Shown piece after piece: positions 58,112 to 64,000 of a stretch of 64,000 nt of DNA. Source of the DNA: Pseudomicrostroma phylloplanum (taxonomy: Eukaryota > Basidiomycota > Exobasidiomycetes > Microstromatales). The notes under the pieces are model-generated. The model saw only the letters and a program-made list of their open reading frames with translations. It did no database searches and was not told the origin of the DNA. The position numbers were made by a program, and so were the translations under genes. The stretch is taken from assembly GCA_039545275.1 (NCBI GenBank), contig BCHS01000016.1, positions 310,001-374,000 of the forward strand, written 5' to 3'. Numbering within the stretch: the stretch's first letter is position 1; each line of letters opens with the position of its first letter.

Positions 58112-58909
58112 CTAGAAAGGGTCCTCCGCCCGCTGGCGCTTCCTTGCCTCCTCAACCGCACGCTTTGCCGCCTCGACCGCAAGGGACTCGTCGAACAAAT
58201 TCTGCACTGTGAGGACTCCACCCCTCTGGATCTCGTACTGATCTTCAAGAGGCAGAGGCTTCAGGTAATACCTCTTCAATTCGCTGAAGGGGAGATATAG
58301 TGGGTCTGCCAATTTGACGAGAATGGCGAGATGGTTGTTGTAGTTGTAATAACTGCAGTGACTGCTTTCGAAGCTGATCTTATCGAACAGGCGCATCAGG
58401 CGACCTTGTTCTTCACGTATGCGGAGCGCCTTGGCCGATATATCACTGTCGGAGGGCGCGCCACAGTGCCCACAGTGCTCTTGCCAGACGGGCGCTCGAC
58501 AGCGATCTGATGAGGCGACCTCCCTGCTTGGTTGCCGAGTTGCAGGAGCAGCACCTCCTGCTTGCTTCTTCTGACGCCTTGCCAACAGCTGTTTCAGCAA
58601 GTCTTCGATCGTCGAGAGCCTGTCTTGAACATCACTTTCTCTGATCTTCTGCATGACCCTCGCGTACCTCATGGCCGCATGTACCTTTTCGAACTCGGAC
58701 TGTACAACTTTCTCCGAGTCCAGAAGGTCTTCGAAGCGAACGGGACGCCGTCGCATGGCTTCTCCCTCATCGCTGGGCGATTGCTCTCCTTCCTCGTTTT
58801 GGATTGCGGCGATGGGTGCTGCCGTCGACGAATTGACTCTCTTGCTTTGCTGGCCAGAGTCCGTTTCAGTCTCGCTCAGAGGCCTCTTGCTGCGTAGGGA
58901 AGCTGGCAT
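58112..58909 (-). CDS. Gag-like tandem family, copy A
   Basis: Single frame of 265 residues. I start at the ATG at 58909 (MPASLRSKRPLSE); the frame extends 17 codons further only to a TTG. The start is supported by copy B, whose internal MSASLRSKRPLSE is nearly identical. Layout: a Lys/Arg-rich N-terminus that could be a nuclear signal, a coiled-coil segment (VQDRLSTIEDLLKQLLARR), a short EHCGHCGAP stretch with C-x2-C, then the shared C-terminal module: FDKISFESSHCSYYNYNNHL, LPFSELKRYYLKPLPLEDQY and VQNLFDESLAVEAAK. The same module is fused to a retrotransposon-Gag core in copy E, so I infer a Gag origin. No Trp-rich Gag core, protease or reverse transcriptase is present here. Function unknown. 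Confidence 0.7.
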   Translation of the reverse strand: MPASLRSKRPLSETETDSGQQSKRVNSSTAAPIAAIQNEEGEQSPSDEGEAMRRRPVRFEDLLDSEKVVQSEFEKVHAAMRYARVMQKIRESDVQDRLSTIEDLLKQLLARRQKKQAGGAAPATRQPSREVASSDRCRAPVWQEHCGHCGAPSDSDISAKALRIREEQGRLMRLFDKISFESSHCSYYNYNNHLAILVKLADPLYLPFSELKRYYLKPLPLEDQYEIQRGGVLTVQNLFDESLAVEAAKRAVEEARKRQRAEDPF

Positions 58910-59331
58910 GTTTGGGACTTGTGTTGAAGAAGCTTCACGCTCGGTTGACTGCAGATTCAAACAGGATCAGCCAGTGATTTGGTCAATGAGGCAGTCAGGT
59001 CAGAAGCGCGATGGTAATTGTCGAGCAGCGCTGGTGGGAAAGGAGGTATGTGGGTCGACAAGACGCGCCTCGGTGCAGGGCCCAATGCACGCGCTTTCGG
59101 CTGAGACGCGAGGCGTGACGCGCCACTCTACCGCCCACGCGCCCAAACCTACCGTGTATTACGGCGCAAGCGCCCATCAGGCCAGATTCCACATTCATGT
59201 GTGCGCGAAGGCCGAAAGGCCAGACAGGGAGGATACTCTGGTCGCGGAAGATGACATTGATACAGTCTGGCAAGAGCGCATGAGCATGTCATAATGCGAG
59301 TGTGGGACGAAAGACGACAGTGTGAAGGTCA
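58910..59331. promoter_or_regulatory. Upstream region of copy A, with a shared GC-rich element
   Basis: The stretch at about 59100-59215 contains GACGCGAGGCGTGACGCG, CTCTACCGCCCACGCG and TGTGTGCGCGAAG. Diverged versions occur upstream of copy B (about 60405-60548) and copy C (about 62034-62120). The position before each gene suggests promoter sequence or a common duplicated flank. Confidence 0.55.
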
Positions 59332-60252
59332 TCAAAGGGCGCGACTGCTCTCCGAGACTTGCGACTGTGTACCAGGCGGTGTCAACGACGGTGCAGTCTG
59401 AGTCGACGAAGCTGCAGCGGGAGTCAGCGGCCCTACAACCGATCCCCGGGAAGGACCGTCTCTCAGTTCCATTAGTCTAGGACCGAACGAGAAGAACGAT
59501 TGAGGGGACTTGTCAAGCCCGAACAGAAGGGCTGAGGCGTATAGAGCCTCCATTGTCCTGAGGCCGGATTTCTCGATCTCTAGTCGGTCCGTATGAGGCA
59601 CAGGCATCAGGAAGCACTCTTTCAGATAAGAGTATGGGTAGGAAGATGAGTCTGTAGCCTCGACGAGGCTGCGGAAGTTGCGTTCGTACATCACATAGTC
59701 GCCATTAAAATCGAGACCCTGGAGGTTGCGTATCAGGCTCCAGGGCAAGGCTTGTGGAGTCGTTTCGATACGCTGTTGCGAATGGGTCTGGGCGGCTGAA
59801 AAATGAAGTGACGTTGTGAAGTCTCTACTGGCTTGGCGAGCTGCAGGCGCAGCTGCTCCTACTTGACATCGCTCACTATTTGCCAACAGCTTTTGGAGCA
59901 TGGACTCCATATGTGAGAGCCTTCGTTCGGTGGCAGTCAATCGTTCCTCCACCTTCAGGTGATGTGACTGAGTGTATTCCGTCATTCTATCGAATCTGAC
60001 TTGTAGCGACTTCTCCACAGTCACGAGGTGTCGCACTTGCAGTGGTCGCCGTGTCATCTCTTCAAGCCAATCTGCGCCAAATTCAATGGGCAGGTCTGTG
60101 CGGGCTTCCTTCGGTCTCTCCGGACTGCTTTGGCCATCGCCTTCAGGCGCGATACTGGTTGCTGTCTTCGATTGTGTAGGCCTCTTGCTTGGCTGGGGAT
60201 GCTCAGTAGCAATCTCGCTCAGTGGCCTTTTGCTGCGCAGAGAAGCTGACAT
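59332..60252 (-). CDS. Gag-like tandem family, copy B
   Basis: Single frame of 306 residues from the ATG at 60252 (MSASLRSKRPLSE), the position matching copy A. An alternative in-frame ATG at 60333 would add 27 basic Ser/Lys-rich residues. Layout follows copy A: Lys/Arg/Pro-rich N-terminus, long coiled coil ending RRLSHMESMLQKLLANSER, an APAARQASR linker like that of A, then the C-terminal module LQGLDFNGDYVMYERNFRSL, PYSYLKECFLMPVPHTDR and LRTMEALYASALLFGLD. The core pattern GDYxxYxxxFxxL is shared with C and E. It then runs into a Ser/Pro/Thr-rich tail that A, C and E lack. It lies in the same orientation as its neighbours. No enzymatic domain is seen; function unknown. Confidence 0.7.
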   Translation of the reverse strand: MSASLRSKRPLSEIATEHPQPSKRPTQSKTATSIAPEGDGQSSPERPKEARTDLPIEFGADWLEEMTRRPLQVRHLVTVEKSLQVRFDRMTEYTQSHHLKVEERLTATERRLSHMESMLQKLLANSERCQVGAAAPAARQASRDFTTSLHFSAAQTHSQQRIETTPQALPWSLIRNLQGLDFNGDYVMYERNFRSLVEATDSSSYPYSYLKECFLMPVPHTDRLEIEKSGLRTMEALYASALLFGLDKSPQSFFSFGPRLMELRDGPSRGSVVGPLTPAAASSTQTAPSLTPPGTQSQVSESSRAL

Positions 60253-60698
60253 TGTGCCTGTGTCACCCTTGCGAAGCGCACTGCTAGCTGTCGAGGAACG
60301 TTGCTTTTTCTTGCTTGCGAGCCGTGGGACCATGAACAGGAATTCTGTTGAGGATGTACTGTGGTGTGGGAGGATGTCGACGCGTGCGCTTCCGTCGCGG
60401 TCAAATGTGCGTCACGCGAGGCGCGACGCGGCTTTCTACCCGCGTTTCTACGGTACACGCGCCCAATTCCTATGGTGCACAGCCTACGGCGCACGCGCCT
60501 TTCAGGCTGTGTCACACAGGTGCGGTATTGAATCTGTGTGCGCGAGTATCTCAAGACGAAAGAGATAATGGATTTCGCGGTCTTCAAGAGGATGAGAGTG
60601 GATACAGCAATGCAGGAGTATGGCCAATCAGGTCTTCCCGGGCACAGATAGGAGAACGGGTTTTAGGCGTGAAACATGCTCAGAGAGTGAGGGTGGGC
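60253..60698. promoter_or_regulatory. Upstream region of copy B, with a shared GC-rich element
   Basis: Contains GCGAGGCGCGACGCGG near 60417-60432 and related GC-rich words down to about 60548. These align in order with the upstream region of copy A, allowing gaps. The 81 bases nearest the start may be coding if the upstream ATG is used. Confidence 0.5.
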
Positions 60699-61454
60699 TC
60701 ACTTCTCGTGAGCAGCCAGCATCAATCCCTGTCGTGCCATCTCGAACGATTGCACCTGGTACATGCGAGAGGCCTCTTCGTACAGATCCTCCATGCAACT
60801 CGTTTCAGCCCTCTCGAGCTGGCGTTGATCCCCTTTGGGCAGAGGTCCGAGGTAGAGCACCTGCAGATACTCGTCAGTGAACGCAGATTCGTAGCCGTGT
60901 GATTCAGAAGCATCGATGAGACTTTGGAAGCGGCGGTTGTAAGCTTCATAGTCGCCGTCAAATTTCATCGCTTTGAAGTCGAGCATCAGATCATAATCAC
61001 ACCTGTACTTCTTGGCCGAGGGCGCTCCATCGCGTCCTCGCGAAGAAGGCTGACCTGAACGCGCGAGATCTTTCACTGCTTCCTCGGATAGGGGTCCTAC
61101 GCTGGCTTGCGTCTTGAGGCTGATGACCAGCAGCTGGTTCAGCATGTCCTCCATTCGTGAGAGCTTCTGTTCGGCGGTGTGCAGTTTCACCTCGAATTCA
61201 GCCTTCGTGATTGCAGCATCGGAGCGTACCTTGTCGATCTCCATTTGCGTCGAGACCGTCGCTTCCACGATGTCCCCAAGGCGAGCCGGTTGTGAGTGGT
61301 CTTCCTCTCCAACGCTGTATCTAGCATCGTTCTCATTCATACCACGAAGTGCAGCGCGAGCAGCTGCCCTCTGTTCATTGACCCTGGTTCGTGCCTGCGA
61401 AGAATCCGTAGCAGCGCTGGCTCGCGATCTCTTGTTTTGTTGAGAAGTTGGCAT
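60699..61454 (-). CDS. Gag-like tandem family, copy C
   Basis: Single frame of 251 residues from the ATG at 61454 (MPTSQQNKRSRAS), a start that resembles those of A and B in position and basic content. A coiled coil (FEVKLHTAEQKLSRMEDMLNQLL) leads to a Ser/Gly/Arg linker and the shared module: LDFKAMKFDGDYEAYNRRFQ, FTDEYLQVLYLGPLPKGDQR and CMEDLYEEASRMYQ. The spacing within the module matches copy E closely. The N-terminal part differs from A and B, so the copies have diverged mostly outside the C-terminal module. No Trp-rich Gag core is present. The upstream region is the most unusual of the set, with a phased ACGAATG array. Function unknown. Confidence 0.7.
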   Translation of the reverse strand: MPTSQQNKRSRASAATDSSQARTRVNEQRAAARAALRGMNENDARYSVGEEDHSQPARLGDIVEATVSTQMEIDKVRSDAAITKAEFEVKLHTAEQKLSRMEDMLNQLLVISLKTQASVGPLSEEAVKDLARSGQPSSRGRDGAPSAKKYRCDYDLMLDFKAMKFDGDYEAYNRRFQSLIDASESHGYESAFTDEYLQVLYLGPLPKGDQRQLERAETSCMEDLYEEASRMYQVQSFEMARQGLMLAAHEK

Positions 61455-62119
61455 TGTCGCTGCAGTAGTTTTGAAAAGCAGAGGCCGGATGGACGACGTA
61501 AATGAGACATGCCCTTGTCAGCCTGCGGTGGAGAAGAGACTCACCGGAGACAAGGATAGGGTGAGTACGTCTGTAGTAGTACGATAATGGCTGTCGAGGC
61601 TGTCGGTGCCACTGCTTATAGTGTGATACGGTACAAAATATCGGTCAGGTGATGTGATGCTGAAAAGGGATCTGGGTGTCTGCAATTAATTCGACGCGTT
61701 CTCTTTATGTCTGTCACAAATCCGAGACGCGGAGCGCGGCGCGATTTTGATGCAAAGTGACACCGGGCCCGCCCCTGCCGTCGAATGTCTTTCGTATGAC
61801 TCCGCTGGCTAACGAATGCGCGGCGATTTCTACGAATGGTTTACGAATGAATTACGAATGATTTACGAATGAGTTACGAATGCGCGGCGATTCCTAGGAA
61901 TGATCTACGAATGCGCGCCACATTTAACGAACGACTTACGAATGCGCGCCAGATTTAACGGAAAAACTAACGACAAAGCGGCCAAATCTACGTGAAACGC
62001 GCGAAAGCTACGTGAAACTTTACAAAATCCGGGCGTGTCCCGCCAAAGTCCGCTCTCCACCGCCCACGCGTACACAATCTACAATGCACACCCCGTTCTA
62101 CCCCGCACGCCGTCAGGCC
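61455..62119. promoter_or_regulatory. Upstream region of copy C, with ACGAATG array and shared GC-rich element
   Basis: About 665 bases without a gene. It contains the phased repeat at 61812-61944 (separate entry) and, near 62056-62072, CTCTCCACCGCCCACGCG, which matches the element upstream of copies A and B. Confidence 0.55.
61812..61944. repeat. Phased ACGAATG array (11-bp and 31-bp spacing)
   Basis: ACGAATG starts at 61812, 61832, 61843, 61854, 61865, 61876, 61907 and 61938. Five consecutive copies are exactly 11 bp apart, and the last two intervals are each 31 bp. Most copies are preceded by T, giving TACGAATG. The longer units share GCGCGGCGAT or GCGCGCCA after the core. Confidence 0.9.
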
Positions 62120-62896
62120 TCATACGGAGAGGCTGACCACGGGGACAAGCAAGAGCGTCCAACATTCTGCAGGAGGGAAGCTGAAGCAAGTCTGCCTAGT
62201 ACTGTAGCGTCTCAGCACCATCGCGACGCGCATGACTGAGCAGGTGCCACGACACAGGACGGACAACAGATCGATTTCCAGTTCGTGAAAGAATGCTGAT
62301 ACATGAGAGCAGGAGAGTAGGCTCGATTGGCATTCAGAATCAAAGAACGGGACCAATAGCGGCAAGGCACGGAGGTGTGATGGTGGGCGCAATTGCTGTG
62401 TCGCATCTGCAGCGCGACGCAAATGCTGAGCAAGCTGACGCTCCAGCTCAATGTACGGAAACATAGCATGGCCTGCAGCAGCGACCAATTTCGCAGAGTG
62501 GTTGTCGTAGCTGTCGTACGTGCCACTGAAGATGATGCTTTCGCAATTGGTCCTCAACTGAAGTTGCTGGTACACCGATGGAAACGCGCTGTTCAGTTGC
62601 TTGATCAACTTCCCCAGGAAACGTCATGCTCCGGACTTGAGACGATCATCCTGTTGGCCTGAGGACTTCTCCAGAGTCCATCCGTGAGGTCAAGACAGGT
62701 CGGTCCAGGCCGAAGCGCCTCGATAGGCGGAGTCTATGCGCTTGTGACGCGATGGTGTAAGACGTCGGGCTCCCTGAGGCTGCGATTGCTGGGCGTCTGC
62801 CAGGACATGCTCCAGCAGGCTCTTGCCTTCAGTCAATCGGTCTTCCAAGCTACTAATGCCTTCTTGTACGGCATCGGTCCTGTGGTTGAGACACTT
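62120..62896 (-). pseudogene. Gag-like tandem family, copy D (degenerate, two in-frame stops)
   Basis: One minus-strand frame runs from 62896 to 62120 but is broken by TGA codons at 62690-62692 and 62624-62626. Its upstream part reads like a coiled coil (ISSLEDRLTEGKSLLEHVL), then KRIDSAYRGASAWTDL, which matches NRIDPAYRGDPAWTNM of copy E. After the first stop, HGWTLEKSSGQQDDRLKS parallels DGWALWKFAGRWDDKVSS of E. The part beyond the second stop (LIKQLNSAFPS, FSGTYDSYDNHSAKLVAAA, AMFPYIELE) matches the C-terminal module. About 50 residues of the Gag core present in E are missing between these. Similarity fades after the module. No intron with normal GT donor was found that would skip both stops. 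I treat it as a decayed copy. Confidence 0.65.
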
Positions 62897-63401
62897 TTAC
62901 ACCGCCAGAACGCGCAAATATCGAGTCGGTTGCCGGAGCCTCTCTAGGTCGATGTCTCCAAGGCTAGATCTCAACCGATTCGGCGTCGCTGTCGTCGGTC
63001 CTCGTTGACCTTGTCTCTGTCATCTTCGTCCTCATCGTCTTGCTCCTCGTCTGTGACAACTTCCTCGTATGGATCATCACTACTCCATTCGGGCTCATCC
63101 ACGCCCTCGTCCTCCTCGTCCTCCTCGTCCTCACCTTCGTCCTCATCTTTATGATCTTTGCCGTGCTGGTCTTGCTCCTCATCGGTGACAACTTCCTCAT
63201 ACGGGAGGCTGCACTTGGCAGGGGCGCAGGGCCTGGCCAGGGTCTCATCAGAGAGCATACATAGGATTTATGATTGGGCAGAGAGGAACGTGTAAATATA
63301 CAGAGCCGAAGGAGTGCATGGGCGCAAAGAGAAGAGACACGGCGTAATGGTCATGATAGGGAGCTATGCGGCGGCTTTGGCCGCGGCGGGAGATCTCAAG
63401 T
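62897..63401. other. Region between copies D and E with an acidic repeat frame
   Basis: About 500 bases. A minus-strand frame at 62971-63258 begins with ATG and encodes 95 very acidic residues (entered separately). The rest shows nothing recognisable, and no polymerase sequence follows copy E. Confidence 0.4.
62971..63258 (-). CDS. Small acidic frame with a duplicated PYEEVVTDEEQD motif (doubtful gene)
   Basis: Ninety-five residues starting at the ATG at 63258 and ending RRQRRRIG. About half are Asp or Glu. The 12-residue motif PYEEVVTDEEQD occurs twice, separated by an Asp/Glu run. At DNA level the two copies (about 63038-63071 and 63169-63203) are similar, so this is a recent internal duplication. 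It lies upstream of the coiled-coil part of copy D but in a different frame, so it may be a former N-terminal region of D, or only a low-complexity frame. No splice site joining the two was found. Coding status is uncertain. Confidence 0.3.
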   Translation of the reverse strand: MLSDETLARPCAPAKCSLPYEEVVTDEEQDQHGKDHKDEDEGEDEEDEEDEGVDEPEWSSDDPYEEVVTDEEQDDEDEDDRDKVNEDRRQRRRIG

Positions 63402-64000
63402 CTACGGCAATTGAGATCTATCTCTACGCGAGTCCATCAATGCCATACGGGTGGACTCAACGAACAGATCGTTCATGCTCGCTGGTCGAGTCATCGCGAG
63501 ATGGCGTCGATCCATGGGAGGCAATGGCTTGAGGTAATAGTCCTCGAGATGGAAAAAGGGGAACATAGTTGCGTCTGCGGCAGCGACAAGCCGGGCAAAG
63601 TGGTCATTATAAGTCTGGTAGTCACCGTGGAACTTGACGTTCTTAAATTTGGCCATCAGTTGTTGTTGCTGGTTCTTGACCGGAAACCTCCTCTTGAGCT
63701 GTGCGATGAAGTCGTCCCAGGAGGCGTCCGCCAGCTCAGCATAGTCACATCTCCACCAGGTCTCCGCCGGACCTTCCAGGTGAAAGCTCGCCATGGTGAC
63801 CCAAACGCTGGGGTTGACCTTGCACAGGATGAACTTTCGCCGCGCTTGGTGTTCCCAACTGCTCACTTTATCATCCCATCGTCCTGCGAACTTCCACAGT
63901 GCCCAGCCGTCAGGGAGACACATGTTGGTCCAAGCGGGATCGCCTCTGTAAGCGGGGTCTATACGATTGACTGCTGTTGCTACATCCGCTTCTGGTTGCG
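63402..64000 (-). CDS. Gag-like tandem family, copy E, with retrotransposon Gag core (5' end outside window)
   Basis: The frame is open from the window end to the TAG-type stop at 63402, giving the last ~199 residues of a gene whose start lies beyond 64000. An internal ATG at 63923 is not taken as start because matching sequence continues upstream (NRIDPAYRGDPAWTN). Residues resemble the Ty3/gypsy Retrotrans_gag domain: FILCKVNPSVWVTMASFHL, EGPAETWWRCDYAEL and SWDDFIAQLKRRFPVKNQQQ. The shared module follows: FKNVKFHGDYQTYNDHFARL, FFHLEDYYLKPLPPMDRR and MNDLFVESTRMALMDS. It ends without a zinc knuckle, and no protease or reverse transcriptase follows in the next 500 bases. It is either a Gag-only element or a domesticated Gag gene. 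Confidence 0.72.
   Translation of the reverse strand, partial: QPEADVATAVNRIDPAYRGDPAWTNMCLPDGWALWKFAGRWDDKVSSWEHQARRKFILCKVNPSVWVTMASFHLEGPAETWWRCDYAELADASWDDFIAQLKRRFPVKNQQQQLMAKFKNVKFHGDYQTYNDHFARLVAAADATMFPFFHLEDYYLKPLPPMDRRHLAMTRPASMNDLFVESTRMALMDSRRDRSQLP

Noticed and set aside
61812..61944. CRISPR-like array
   Set aside because: The repeat core is only 7-8 bp, the intervals are not unique spacers, and the host is a eukaryote.
58112..64000. Cluster of secreted plant-pathogen effectors
   Set aside because: None of the five frames starts with a signal peptide; N-termini are basic and hydrophilic, and the shared module matches Gag sequence.

Overview
The window is nuclear DNA of a fungus, most likely a basidiomycete and perhaps one of the Ustilaginomycotina. 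Coding sequence is GC-rich. Introns are short (about 60-100 nt in most genes), nearly all with GTGAGT-type donors and CAG/TAG acceptors. Proteins carry long Ser/Ala/Gln-rich disordered tails, and neighbouring genes are often divergent or convergent. The clade is inferred from gene style and protein resemblance, not from a search. No rRNA, tRNA, CRISPR array or bacterial-type operon was recognised.

The first 58 kb hold mostly conserved housekeeping genes. In order: the 3' end of an unidentified Ser/Gln-rich protein (+); a YPP1/TTC7-like TPR protein (-); SNF1/AMPK-alpha kinase (+); the CFIm25/NUDT21 mRNA 3'-processing factor (-); an OTU deubiquitinase (-); mitochondrial RNA polymerase RPO41 (+); glutamate-cysteine ligase (-); a Pns1/choline-transporter-like membrane protein (+); a putative tail-anchored protein (-); a repeat-rich, gene-poor 2.5 kb; a strongly codon-biased unknown protein (-); a CUE3/ASCC2-like protein (+); a BRCT-tail protein (+); SET2 H3K36 methyltransferase (-); RAD14/XPA (-); an RS-rich SCI1-like nuclear protein (+); an RRN5-like SANT protein (-); and mitochondrial IF-2 (+). 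I worked out exon structures by hand. Every spliced model keeps frame, and several recover conserved C-termini that unspliced reading frames miss (SNF1, CFIm25, mtIF2, RAD14, SET2, Pns1). Some long reading frames begin at non-ATG codons, so I moved starts to the first sensible in-frame ATG.

The last 6 kb (about 58.1-64.0 kb) are different. Five related genes or remnants, all on the minus strand and spaced about 1.2-1.7 kb apart, share a C-terminal module that resembles the end of a Ty3/gypsy Gag. Three copies (A, B, C) are short intact frames with a Lys/Arg-rich N-terminus, a coiled coil and this module, but no Trp-rich Gag core. Copy D is a degenerate frame with two in-frame stops. Copy E, cut by the window end, still has the Gag core. 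No protease, reverse transcriptase or integrase was seen. GC-rich upstream sequence recurs before A, B and C, and the upstream region of C also holds a phased ACGAATG array with 11-bp and 31-bp spacing. This Gag-derived tandem family is the best candidate here for an undescribed system. Its function cannot be read from the sequence.
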